Source of the DNA: Bryobacterales bacterium KBS 96
GTDB lineage: Bacteria; Acidobacteriota; Terriglobia; Bryobacterales; Bryobacteraceae
DNA length: 64,000 nucleotides
Assembly: GCA_000381625.1 (NCBI GenBank)
Contig: KB906767.1
Span: 5,872,462-5,936,461, forward strand
Direction: 5' to 3'
Shown here: in pieces, positions 44,869-53,277 of the stretch
How the letters are laid out: each line of letters opens with the position of its first letter
Numbering within the stretch: the stretch's first letter is position 1
Translations under genes and position numbers: made by a program
Notes under the pieces: model-generated
Database searches by the model: none
What the model was told of the DNA's origin: nothing
What the model saw: only the letters and a program-made list of their open reading frames with translations

Positions 44869-45774
44869 ATGTCCACCGAAAATCGAGAACAACGAAAACA
44901 GAACGCCCCCGATCCCCGGGGCGCCGGTCCGAAGCCTCCGTTCAAGGAAGATCCGCAACCGCCGCCCGCCAGTGAGACGAAAATGCGGACAAAACCGGAT
45001 CACGGCGAAGAATCTTATCGAGGCAGTTCGCGTCTCGCCGGGATGAAAGCGCTGATTACTGGCGCCGACAGCGGCATCGGACGTGCTGTTGCGATTGCAT
45101 TCGCACGGGAGGGCGCCGATATCGTGATCTCATATCTCGATGAGGACGAAGATGCCGCGGAAACCGAGCGATGGTTCAAGGATGCGGGGCATAAGGCGCT
45201 TCTTGCGAGAGGCGATATCCGGGAGGAGCAGGTTTGCCGGCAACAGGTGGAACGCTGCTTGAGCGAACTCGGCTCAATTGACATTTTGGTGAATAATGCC
45301 GCATTCCAGATGACGCACAAGAGCATAGAAGAGCTTTCTTCCGAAGAATGGGACTGGACGTTCAAAACAAACATCAATGCGATGTTTTATTTTGCGAAAG
45401 CGGCTCTCCCGAAAATGAAGGCGGGCGGCTCCATTATTAACACAGCTTCGGTCGAAGCATACCAGCCAAGTCCAGCTTTGCTTGCCTATTCGGCGACCAA
45501 AGGCGCAATTGTCACATTTTCCAAATCATTGTCGGGTCTCGCCATAAAGCAAGGAGTCCGAGTCAATGCCGTTGCGCCGGGGCCGGTATGGACGCCGTTG
45601 ATTCCATCGACTATGCCTCAGGAGAAAGTCGAGAACTTTGGGAATAACGTCCCAATCGGGCGGCCGGCGCAACCTGCTGAACTGGCGCCGATGTACGTAT
45701 TTCTGGCTTCGAAAGAGGCCCGTTTCATTACGGGCGGTTTGTTCGATGTGACCGGGGGGAGAATGCTTCCTTGA
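44869..45774 (+). CDS. SDR family oxidoreductase (YghA-like)
   Basis: A 301-residue short-chain dehydrogenase with a hydrophilic N-terminal extension (residues 1-55, rich in Pro, Lys and Glu). The Rossmann motif TGADSGIGRAVA follows, then NNAA, catalytic Ser in NTASVEAY and YSATKGA (Tyr-x3-Lys). The extension and the GPVWTPLIPSTMP segment are typical of the YghA/GS39-like group, which appears with stress proteins. Probable NADP-dependent aldehyde or alcohol oxidoreductase; the substrate is not known. Confidence 0.88.
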   Translation: MSTENREQRKQNAPDPRGAGPKPPFKEDPQPPPASETKMRTKPDHGEESYRGSSRLAGMKALITGADSGIGRAVAIAFAREGADIVISYLDEDEDAAETERWFKDAGHKALLARGDIREEQVCRQQVERCLSELGSIDILVNNAAFQMTHKSIEELSSEEWDWTFKTNINAMFYFAKAALPKMKAGGSIINTASVEAYQPSPALLAYSATKGAIVTFSKSLSGLAIKQGVRVNAVAPGPVWTPLIPSTMPQEKVENFGNNVPIGRPAQPAELAPMYVFLASKEARFITGGLFDVTGGRMLP

Positions 45775-45787
45775 GTCGGCGGCGCGA

Positions 45788-46927
45788 TTGATGCAGGTTG
45801 AATCGTTGCTAGCGGGTGCGCAGGAACCAACAAAGGTTCTAGCGCGCCAGATGGCAGCGTCCACTGCGCCACCATCAACAATTTATCGACTATATTTGCG
45901 TGGTATTGGGATGCCACCTGAACCCAACGAAACAGCCCGCCAAATCAGGCACGGAATTTTTGTACTGATCACGGCGGCGCTGGTGATCCTGTTCGTCTGG
46001 TGTGCCTGGGAACTGCTGCTGCTGGCATTCGCGGGACTTCTGCTCGGCATTATTCTTCGCGCTTTCCTCGAATTTGTCGAAACGCGGACTCATCTCGGCC
46101 CCCGCATGTCGATGCTGATCGTCATTGTTGCGTTATGCGCCGCGCTCGGATTGACGGTATGGCTAATTGTTCCCCGAGTGATCGCGCAAGCCGGCGAGAT
46201 TGCCGGCTACGTCCCCAAATCGTTGCATCAGGCCGCGAGCTACTTTAATCAGTTCGATTGGGGCCGCAACATGGTTTCGGTCGTCAAGCGATCCATTGAG
46301 CAGTTGAACATCGGATCGAAGATCACGTCGATCACTTTCAATTTGTTTGACGCTGGCGCCGGCGCGGTAGTAGTTTTTGTGGTCGGCTTCTATGGGGCAC
46401 TGGAACCGCGCACATACGAGCATGGGCTCCTCGTATTGATTCCAACGGGCCGCCGCGACCGCGCGGAGGAAGTGCTCAAAGAGGTCATTCATACTCTGCG
46501 TTGGTGGGTCCTCGGCCAACTGGTTCCCATGACGGTGCTGGGCGTCGCAACCATGATCTCGCTGTGGCTCCTTGGAGTGCCGCTCGCATTTACCCTCGGC
46601 CTGTTTACCGGCGTCATGATTTTTGTCCCATACATCGGGGCGCTTCTGTCGGAAATCCCCGCAGTGTTGATTGCGCTGCGACAAAGTCCGACAACGATGG
46701 TCTATGTCATCGTTCTCTATCTGGTGATACACGGACTGGAAGGATACATACTCACCCCACTGGTCCAAAGGCGTGCCGTGCGTCTTCCGCCGGTGCTCAC
46801 GGTACTGGCTCAACTCTTCATGTGGATCATTGCCGGCTTTCTTGGCGTCGCGCTCGCTACGCCGCTGGCGGCCGTCGGATTGGTGCTGGTCAAAATGCTC
46901 TATCTGAATCAGCACATTGAGCACTGA
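45788..46927 (+). CDS. AI-2E family permease
   Basis: A membrane protein of the AI-2E transporter family with about seven to eight transmembrane segments. Conserved parts are GIFVLITAALVILFVWCAW for the first pair, LEPRTYEHGLLVLIP, LRWWVLGQLVPMTVLGV, FVPYIGALLSEIPAVLIAL and GYILTPLVQRRAVRLPPVLTVLAQ. Members export AI-2, lipids or ions; the substrate here is unknown. The frame opens at TTG 45788 but the conserved region starts near MPPEPNETARQI (ATG 45911), which may be the true start. It lies 14 bp after the SDR gene. Confidence 0.85.
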   Translation: MMQVESLLAGAQEPTKVLARQMAASTAPPSTIYRLYLRGIGMPPEPNETARQIRHGIFVLITAALVILFVWCAWELLLLAFAGLLLGIILRAFLEFVETRTHLGPRMSMLIVIVALCAALGLTVWLIVPRVIAQAGEIAGYVPKSLHQAASYFNQFDWGRNMVSVVKRSIEQLNIGSKITSITFNLFDAGAGAVVVFVVGFYGALEPRTYEHGLLVLIPTGRRDRAEEVLKEVIHTLRWWVLGQLVPMTVLGVATMISLWLLGVPLAFTLGLFTGVMIFVPYIGALLSEIPAVLIALRQSPTTMVYVIVLYLVIHGLEGYILTPLVQRRAVRLPPVLTVLAQLFMWIIAGFLGVALATPLAAVGLVLVKMLYLNQHIEH

Positions 46928-46937
46928 TTGACTCGCG

Positions 46938-47462
46938 CTACTGGCGGAGCGCCCGATATTTCCTCAGCAACTCGTACATGACCACTGCGCCGGCGCTGGC
47001 GACGTTCAGGGAATGTTTCATCCCAAGCATGGGAATGCGAACATGCGTGTCGGCGAGATCGAGCAGGGGCCGTGAGAGTCCTTCCACCTCGTGGCCGAAA
47101 AGTACACAGAGCGGAAATCGGGGACGCCAATCGAAAATGTCCACGGCATGCATACTGGTTTCGATGGCGGCGATCTCGTGGCCGGCCCGACGCAGTTGCG
47201 TGACAGCGGCGGCGGGGTCGTCAAGGGCGGTCCAGCGAACGCGTTCCTCCGCGCCTAGCGCCGTTTTCTTTACGCCTCTATGAGGAGGCCGTGCGGTAAT
47301 GCCACTCAAATACAGATGCTCAATGCCTGCTCCGTCGGCAGTACGAAAAAATGCGCCGACGTTATACATACTGCGCACATTATCGAGCAGGATGCTAACC
47401 GGTAGATTCAGCCCTTCATAGGAAGAAGCAGCGGTCGTGGCGATGTAGGGAACTCGCTCCAT
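46938..47462 (-). CDS. TrmH/SpoU family RNA methyltransferase
   Basis: A 174-residue SPOUT methyltransferase for 2'-O-ribose methylation of rRNA or tRNA. Motif 1 is LLDNVRSMYNVGAFFRTADG, motif 2 LFGHEVEGLS, and motif 3 IPMLGMKHSLNVASAGAVVMYEL, which together build the knot that binds SAM. Its ATG (47462-47460) shares a base with the UbiD stop codon (TAATG), so it is translationally coupled to that gene. The target nucleotide is not predictable. Confidence 0.9.
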   Translation of the reverse strand: MERVPYIATTAASSYEGLNLPVSILLDNVRSMYNVGAFFRTADGAGIEHLYLSGITARPPHRGVKKTALGAEERVRWTALDDPAAAVTQLRRAGHEIAAIETSMHAVDIFDWRPRFPLCVLFGHEVEGLSRPLLDLADTHVRIPMLGMKHSLNVASAGAVVMYELLRKYRALRQ

Positions 47463-48922
47463 TACGAACGGCGGTGAAGACCCGCGCGTTTCCACAGATC
47501 GTCCACGCGCTGCTTCACATCGCTCGACATCTCAATCACCGCCGGCCAGCGGCGCGTGAATCCTTCGGATTGCCATTTGGCCGTGGCGTCAATTCCCATC
47601 TTGGAGCCATAATTCGGCAGCCGGCTCGAATGATCGAGCGAATCGATCGGGCCCATCGAAAATTCGATATCGCGCTGCGGATCGATGTTGTTCAGCGCTT
47701 TCCATGCGGTCTCGGCGACATTCTGCACGTCCACGTCCTCATCCACGACCACAATCACTTTGCTGAACATCGCTTGACCCAGTCCCCAAATCGCATGCAT
47801 CACCTTGCGAGCATGGCCCGGATATGATTTGCGCATCGAGACCAGGATCAAGTTGTGAAATACACCCTCGGCGGGCATGCAAATGTCCCGGATTTCCGGA
47901 AGTTGCATCCGCATAAGCGGCAAAAAAATCCGTTCGACCGCCTTGCCCATGTAGAAATCTTCCATTGGCGGCGGCCCGACGATAGTCGTTGCGTAAACAG
48001 GCTTCTTCCGATGGGTGATGCACTCAATGTGAAATACGGGATAATCGTCGTCAAGCGAATAGAATCCGGTGTGATCGCCGAAGGGGCCTTCGCGGCGCAT
48101 CTCTCCGACTTCTACGTAGCCCTCGAGAACGATCTCAGCGTTCGCCGGCACTTCGAGATCGGAGGTTTCGCACTTCACCATTTCCACCGGCCTCCCGCGC
48201 AGGAATCCGGCGAACAGCATCTCGTCGATTTCCGGCGGAAGCGGTAGGATCGCCGAATACATTGTGGCCGGATCGGACCCAATTGCGACCGCTACGGGCA
48301 TCCGCGTTTCTTTACCGGAAGCTGCCAGTCTACGGTAATGTTCGGCGCCCTGTTTGTGCTTCTGCCAGTGCATGCCGGTCGTCTGGCCGTCGTATACCTG
48401 CAGGCGGTACATGCCGCAATTCCGTTTTCCGGTTTCCGGGTTGCGGGAAAACACCATCGGCAGAGTGATGAAGCGGCCGCCGTCACCCGGCCAGCAGTGC
48501 AGGATCGGAAAATAGTCGAGGGAAAAATCGGACCGGCGAATCACCTCTTTACAGGCGCCGTCCGAAACCGTTTTGGGGAATGCCGAGCTAATCTCGGCCA
48601 GTTTCGGCAGCATCTTCAGCTTGTCCATGAATCCTTGTGGCTTCTGCATTTGCAGGAAGCCCGCGATGCGTGAGGCAATCTCTTCCACGTTGCCGACGCC
48701 TAGCGCCAGTTCCATGCGGCGCATGCTTGCAAACAGATTGATCGCCGCCGGAACATCCGATCCCTTCGGCGCGTCGAAGAGCAACGCCGGGCCGCCGGAT
48801 TTTACCGCGCGATCGGCAAACTCCGTGATCTCCAAATGAGGGTCAACCTCGAACGGGATTCGGACCAGCTCCCTCGTCTTTTCGAGCGCACGGAGGAAAC
48901 TACGCAGATCGTCGAATGGCAT
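47462..48922 (-). CDS. UbiD family decarboxylase
   Basis: A 486-residue prenyl-FMN-dependent decarboxylase. The active-site triad can be placed at Arg173 (NCGMYRLQ), Glu278 and Asp283 (REGPFGDHTG), with metal/prFMN regions around HWQKHKQ and the typical AEIVLEGYVE. Relatives act in ubiquinone or menaquinone synthesis or on aromatic and unsaturated acids. No ubiX (prenyl-FMN synthase) is nearby, so the cofactor is made elsewhere. It is coupled to a TrmH gene and divergent from fabG with 36 bp between starts. Confidence 0.9.
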   Translation of the reverse strand: MPFDDLRSFLRALEKTRELVRIPFEVDPHLEITEFADRAVKSGGPALLFDAPKGSDVPAAINLFASMRRMELALGVGNVEEIASRIAGFLQMQKPQGFMDKLKMLPKLAEISSAFPKTVSDGACKEVIRRSDFSLDYFPILHCWPGDGGRFITLPMVFSRNPETGKRNCGMYRLQVYDGQTTGMHWQKHKQGAEHYRRLAASGKETRMPVAVAIGSDPATMYSAILPLPPEIDEMLFAGFLRGRPVEMVKCETSDLEVPANAEIVLEGYVEVGEMRREGPFGDHTGFYSLDDDYPVFHIECITHRKKPVYATTIVGPPPMEDFYMGKAVERIFLPLMRMQLPEIRDICMPAEGVFHNLILVSMRKSYPGHARKVMHAIWGLGQAMFSKVIVVVDEDVDVQNVAETAWKALNNIDPQRDIEFSMGPIDSLDHSSRLPNYGSKMGIDATAKWQSEGFTRRWPAVIEMSSDVKQRVDDLWKRAGLHRRS

Positions 48923-48958
48923 GGTGATTGGCTACACCCATTATCATGAGTATGATCT

Positions 48959-49687
48959 ATGAAAATCGCTCTGGTGACCGGCGCGAGCCGCGGTATCGGC
49001 CGCGCATGCGCGAAACTGCTGGCTAAGTCCGGATATCGCGTTGTACTCGCTTCTCGAAATCTCGACAAGCTTCAGGAACTTGCTCGAGAGATCGGTGAGG
49101 CGGGCGGCCACGCGGACGCGATCGTAATCGACATGGGGTCTCAGGAGTCCATTGCGAACGCGATGGCAGCCGCCGCGAAAGACTTTGGACGCATCGATAT
49201 TCTGATTAACAACGCGGGCATCACGAAAGACGGTTTGGCGGTCCGCATGAAACCTGCCGACTGGGAGCGAGTGCTTGCGACGAATCTCAGCGGCGCCTTC
49301 TATGCCATCCAGAAAGTGCTTCCCGCCATGATGCGCGAACGATGGGGCAGAATTGTGAACGTCTCGTCAGTCGTGGGGGAAATGGGCAATGCCGGTCAGG
49401 CTAACTATGTGGCGTCGAAAGCCGGCCTGATCGGACTTACGAAATCTCTGGCGCACGAAGTGGGTAGCCGCAACATTACAGTGAATGCGATCGCCCCCGG
49501 GTTCATTGAAACCGATATGACGCAGGTTCTGTCGCAGGAGCTTCGCGACAAGATGGTCGCGAACACGCCGCTGCGGCGAATCGGCACGCCGGATGACATT
49601 GCGCACGCCGTGAAGTTTCTGGTAAGCGATGAGGCGAGCTTTATTACCGGACACGTGCTCGACGTGAACGGCGGCATTTACATGTAG
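48959..49687 (+). CDS. fabG: 3-oxoacyl-ACP reductase (FabG type)
   Basis: A 242-residue short-chain dehydrogenase with TGASRGIGRACA, NNAGIT, catalytic Ser in NVSSVVGEMGNAGQANYVASKAG (Tyr-x3-Lys) and the GFIETDMT segment typical of FabG. It would reduce 3-oxoacyl-ACP in fatty acid synthesis using NADPH. No other fab gene is beside it, so it could instead serve another pathway. It is divergent from ubiD and converges on the small ORF at 49678-49863. Confidence 0.88.
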   Translation: MKIALVTGASRGIGRACAKLLAKSGYRVVLASRNLDKLQELAREIGEAGGHADAIVIDMGSQESIANAMAAAAKDFGRIDILINNAGITKDGLAVRMKPADWERVLATNLSGAFYAIQKVLPAMMRERWGRIVNVSSVVGEMGNAGQANYVASKAGLIGLTKSLAHEVGSRNITVNAIAPGFIETDMTQVLSQELRDKMVANTPLRRIGTPDDIAHAVKFLVSDEASFITGHVLDVNGGIYM

Positions 49688-49863
49688 CGATAGCCGAGCA
49701 CGCGAATGCTCTCGTCCTCGTTTATCAGATTCGATTTATAAAATCCGCGGAACCGTTCGGCGATCATCTTCATGTCCCATTGCGCGTTCGGATAGAGCAT
49801 GCTCCAGCGTAATGGTTGCTTACGCTCCCGGCGCAGATCAAGGCTTTTCATCGTCCTCGGCAT
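49678..49863 (-). CDS. Small hypothetical protein (61 aa)
   Basis: A 61-residue basic protein that begins 23 bp after the O-antigen-ligase-like gene on the same strand. The sequence includes LRWSMLYPNAQWDMK and RFRGFYKSNLINEDES. I recognise no family; it could be a small gene of the polysaccharide group or the tail of a lost transferase. ATG 49851 with GAGGA five bases upstream is an alternative start. It overlaps the 3' end of fabG by 10 bp. Confidence 0.35.
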   Translation of the reverse strand: MPRTMKSLDLRRERKQPLRWSMLYPNAQWDMKMIAERFRGFYKSNLINEDESIRVLGYRYM

Positions 49864-49885
49864 GCGATCCGTTCTTCCGATAGAG

Positions 49886-51310
49886 TTACCGAAGGGCGCT
49901 GCTCCGCCGCCGTCCGAATCGATACGGGTTGCGTTCCCCGACGGCAGTCGCAATCGCCGGGGCGGCTGACGGATGCATTGCAGCCAGTTCTCGAACCGCT
50001 CTCTCGGGCGCTGCAATCGCAGGCTGACCTTCCGTTGCAAACTCAGGTCCTTCCGTCATCGCGAGAGCCGTCGCCAGGCCCGCGATCAGCGGCATGTAAA
50101 AAAGGTACGCCATGCTATCGACGCAGAAATGCATTAACAGGACCACAATCGCAACCAGAATCGTAAACGCATATTGCCGGACATTATCACGCGCGGCGCG
50201 CTTCGCCTCGCGATCGATGCGCCACACTTGCCGCAACGCGCTCGCAAAAATCGCGAGCAGAATCAAAATGCCCGGTATACCAAGCTCACTCGAAACCTGC
50301 GTATAGCTGTTGTGGCTGGCCTGCCAGTCGACCGGGCCGCCTTTCTCCTTTGCCAGACCGACCGATGCCGGCATAAACACGCCCATACCCACTCCGAACA
50401 GCGGATTCCGAAGGGTCAGCTCTACGCTTTCGCGCAGCTTCTGCTCCCGGGACCGCGACGATTCCCGTGCTGAAGCCGCCGCCTCTCCGTTTACATGGGA
50501 GGTGAAGAGAGTGAGGTAGCGATCTAACGACGGCTGCGAAAGCGTCAGTAACCCGACTACACACAACACGGAAACCGCAACAACAATTTTTGCCTTATCC
50601 ATTGCCGGCGCGCGCATCAGCGCGAGAAGGATCACCACCGCTCCAATCAGAAGCCCTTCGCGCGAAACCGTCTTTACAATCAGAAACATTTCGAGCAGGC
50701 ACACTCCCCCGAGCAGCAGCCTCTTTATCCCTTTGCCACGAACCGCAAGTAATACAAGGAACGATATGCCCAACCATAAATGGAAGGCGATTTCATTTGG
50801 GTTGCTCAACGTGCCAAACCCAATCAGCCGGTCGTCCACGCCGTTGCCGCCGCCCGCGTTCGCAAGACCGGGCAGCACCAGCACGGCCGCCGCCATAGCG
50901 GCCCATCCCATCGCTGACATTGCCCGCTGGAACGCCGGCCGCGTGCCCGCGAGCCCAACCACTATGAAAAACACCAGCAGCGATTTCAGCCAAAGATTCG
51001 CGAATTGGTTCAGGCTTTCCGAACGCCAAGTTCCGAAGGGCATGCTGATCAGCATCCACGACGTCCAGAGGACCAGCAGCACGCCGATCTCCGTCTTTAA
51101 TGCGCGAATCAGGTTGCCCGTAAGGATTGCCGCCACAAGCGCGATCGTTGTGACCAGCATCATTAGGCGGAGATTGCCCAGCCCGAACATCCCCAGCATT
51201 TCGAGAATGCGGCAGAACAGCAGGAAGACGTATAACCCAACGATTTTTGTGGAGAGAGTGCTGCGACCCTCATCCGGATTTGCCGGCGGCGGAGCGGCAA
51301 CTGCGGTCAT
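49886..51310 (-). CDS. O-antigen ligase-like membrane protein (WaaL/Wzy type)
   Basis: A 474-residue polytopic protein with about 11-12 hydrophobic segments. A large loop (about residues 265-345) contains the hallmark region: a SREQKLRESVELTLRNPLFGVGMG segment and the HNSYTQVSSELGIPG motif, as in O-antigen ligases and polymerases. It probably joins or polymerises surface polysaccharide outside the inner membrane. The C-terminus has an Ala/Pro-rich tail. It follows the glycosyltransferase gene by 18 bp and so belongs to one transcription unit. Confidence 0.85.
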   Translation of the reverse strand: MTAVAAPPPANPDEGRSTLSTKIVGLYVFLLFCRILEMLGMFGLGNLRLMMLVTTIALVAAILTGNLIRALKTEIGVLLVLWTSWMLISMPFGTWRSESLNQFANLWLKSLLVFFIVVGLAGTRPAFQRAMSAMGWAAMAAAVLVLPGLANAGGGNGVDDRLIGFGTLSNPNEIAFHLWLGISFLVLLAVRGKGIKRLLLGGVCLLEMFLIVKTVSREGLLIGAVVILLALMRAPAMDKAKIVVAVSVLCVVGLLTLSQPSLDRYLTLFTSHVNGEAAASARESSRSREQKLRESVELTLRNPLFGVGMGVFMPASVGLAKEKGGPVDWQASHNSYTQVSSELGIPGILILLAIFASALRQVWRIDREAKRAARDNVRQYAFTILVAIVVLLMHFCVDSMAYLFYMPLIAGLATALAMTEGPEFATEGQPAIAAPERAVRELAAMHPSAAPAIATAVGERNPYRFGRRRSSALR

Positions 51311-51328
51311 GCGGATGCTTTCTACAGT

Positions 51329-52534
51329 CTAGTCCACGCCCGGTCGTGGCGCCGCCGCCAGGATCTCTTCAAATTCCCGTGTCACGGCCTCCCAAGAGAA
51401 TCGTGTTGAGACAAGCTCCCACGCGTTGTCGGCCAACTGCCGACGGCGCGCCTCCTGCTCCACAAGCTCGATGCACGCTGCCGCGAATCGCGCCGGGTCG
51501 TCTTCGATCGTTAGATGCCGGCCGGACGTTACCGGCAAACCTTCCGCTCCGACAGTTGTCGATACAACCGGCAGGTGCGCGGCCATTGCCTCGAAGATCT
51601 TCAGCCTGGTGCCTCCTCCGATTCGCAGCGGAACCACCGCCGCCAGCGAGCCCCACAACCACGGTCGGACATCGGATACAGTCCCGGTGACTATCAGTTT
51701 CGAATCCCTACTTGCCAGTTGCTCCACCGAACGATCCGGCTTACGACCCACAATCGCTACTTTGCACCAAGGCAGGCGCTCTCGGATCTGCGGCAGAACC
51801 TGTTCCGCGAAGAACAGCGCCGCATCGACATTGGGCAGCCAGTCCATAGAGCCCACAAAGACCAGATCGGCCTTACGCTCTGCCTCGGCGGGAGGCTTGA
51901 AATAGTCCAGGTTGACTCCCGTGGACACATGGCTGATGCGGCTGACGCCATATCGTTCGCGCATTTGCCGTTCATCGGCTTCAGAAACGGCGATCACATG
52001 GCCGGCAGCCCGGCACACTTCGCGCTCGTATGCTTCCATCCGCCGGGCCTGCGACCATAGATACCAGCGAGTGGCGCGCCCGTTCGTTAGGGCAGCATGG
52101 CGGCGCCAAATGGCCGCTTCCACGTTGTGCTGGAATAAAACGGCGCGCGAGATATCGGGGATGTTCGGCGACGGAAACAAAAAGTCGCAAACAAGCGCGT
52201 CAAAGGGCAGCATCGCCAGCAATTCCCGGATCCTGCGCTGCATCGCGCTGGAGCGATAGCGCGCAACGGCGACCGGCAATCGCGAGACCAGCCCCGCTGC
52301 TACCTGGGCTCCGAAATGCATCGAGCCTCTTGGCGGCGCAACATGATGCACAGAATACGCCGCCGTGCAATATTCACCGCATCGCGCCTTTCCTTCATCA
52401 CTGGCGCCATCGTTAAGGCAGACGTAGTGCACTTCGTGCCGACGGTGCAGACAGCGAAGCATCTCGAGCGTGCGGATTTGGCCTCCGCGCGTTGCCGGAT
52501 GCAGGAAATCGGTTTTTGCCCAGAGAATTCTCAT
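51329..52534 (-). CDS. GT4 family glycosyltransferase
   Basis: A 401-residue cytoplasmic GT-B glycosyltransferase. The N-terminal domain has GGQIRTLEML and FQHNVEAAIWRRHA; the C-terminal domain has DLVFVGSMDWLPNVDAA, VTGTVSDVRPWL and the donor-site PLRIGGGTRLKIFEAMAAHLPVVSTTVGAEGL with the conserved Glu. It would add a sugar from a nucleotide-sugar donor to a surface glycan precursor. ATG 52534 (MRILWAKTDF) starts the conserved domain; ATG 52558 is in frame. Confidence 0.9.
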   Translation of the reverse strand: MRILWAKTDFLHPATRGGQIRTLEMLRCLHRRHEVHYVCLNDGASDEGKARCGEYCTAAYSVHHVAPPRGSMHFGAQVAAGLVSRLPVAVARYRSSAMQRRIRELLAMLPFDALVCDFLFPSPNIPDISRAVLFQHNVEAAIWRRHAALTNGRATRWYLWSQARRMEAYEREVCRAAGHVIAVSEADERQMRERYGVSRISHVSTGVNLDYFKPPAEAERKADLVFVGSMDWLPNVDAALFFAEQVLPQIRERLPWCKVAIVGRKPDRSVEQLASRDSKLIVTGTVSDVRPWLWGSLAAVVPLRIGGGTRLKIFEAMAAHLPVVSTTVGAEGLPVTSGRHLTIEDDPARFAAACIELVEQEARRRQLADNAWELVSTRFSWEAVTREFEEILAAAPRPGVD

Positions 52535-52640
52535 CGGTCGATAGCGGAGCGAAGACATGCCCGCCTCTCCACCAAGCTAAACGATTTGCACCTGGCGTGA
52601 CCCTTCCGGCGCAGCTGCCGCAGTCTGCTACTCTGTTCGC

Positions 52641-53186
52641 GTGAGACTATACGACATCGACCCGGGGCCCGAAACTCCAGAAGTCGTGCGAATGATCGTT
52701 GAGATCCCGAAGGGCTCGGCGAATAAGTTCGAGTACGACGGGAAATTGAACGTCTTTCGCCTGGATCGCGCGTTGTATTCACCCATGCACTACCCGGGCG
52801 ACTATGGGTTCATTCCGGGAACGCTTGCGGAAGATCGCGATCCTCTCGATGTGCTCACGCTGGTAAACGAGCCTAGCTTTACCGGCTGCCTGATTGAGGT
52901 TCGCCCGGTTGGCGTTCTGTACATGGTGGATAAAGAAGAGCGCGATCAGAAAATCATGGCGGTGCCAAACAATAATCCGCGCTTCGATTCCATTCACACT
53001 ATCGATCAGGTCTTTCCGCATGTCCGCCGGGAAATCGAGCACTTCTTCTCCATATACAAAGAACTGCAAGGCAGCAAGACAAGAATGGAGGGCTGGGGCG
53101 GCCCCAAAGAGGCCCGAAAATTAATCGTCGATTTCAGGCACGCCTATCTGGAGAAGTACCAACCGGCCACAACCACAGAAGCGTGA
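52641..53186 (+). CDS. ppa: Inorganic pyrophosphatase (family I)
   Basis: A 181-residue enzyme that hydrolyses pyrophosphate and pulls biosynthesis forward. The signature metal site is in GDYGFIPGTLAEDRDPLDVLTL (Asp ligands), preceded by EIPKGSANKFEYD and followed by DKEERDQKIMAVP and a conserved basic/aromatic tail. The start is GTG 52641. It is divergent from the glycosyltransferase gene with about 106 bp between starts. Confidence 0.95.
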   Translation: MRLYDIDPGPETPEVVRMIVEIPKGSANKFEYDGKLNVFRLDRALYSPMHYPGDYGFIPGTLAEDRDPLDVLTLVNEPSFTGCLIEVRPVGVLYMVDKEERDQKIMAVPNNNPRFDSIHTIDQVFPHVRREIEHFFSIYKELQGSKTRMEGWGGPKEARKLIVDFRHAYLEKYQPATTTEA

Positions 53187-53194
53187 AGCGCAAA

Positions 53195-53250
53195 TGCTCG
53201 GGGCGCGCATCGGCCACCCGTCTTTGTAGGGTCGAAGCATGCCCCGAGCA
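53195..53250 (+). repeat. Inverted repeat downstream of ppa, possible terminator
   Basis: TGCTCGGGGC (53195-53204) and GCCCCGAGCA (53241-53250) form perfect 10-bp arms around a 36-nt loop. The right arm contains GCATGCCCC and resembles the palindrome family at 6701 and 61487. There is no T-run, so a simple rho-independent terminator is not certain. Confidence 0.45.
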
Positions 53251-53277
53251 AGTTAGAAATGAGCTTGGCCGCCGCGA

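Noticed and set aside
46163-46924. Minus-strand open frame of 253 codons opposite the AI-2E permease
   Set aside because: Rich in His, Gln, Arg and Asp as expected for the complement of a membrane protein gene; no motif.
50733-51332. Plus-strand open frame opposite the O-antigen-ligase-like gene
   Set aside because: Shadow of a hydrophobic gene; Ser/Thr/Pro/Arg rich with no motif or start signal.
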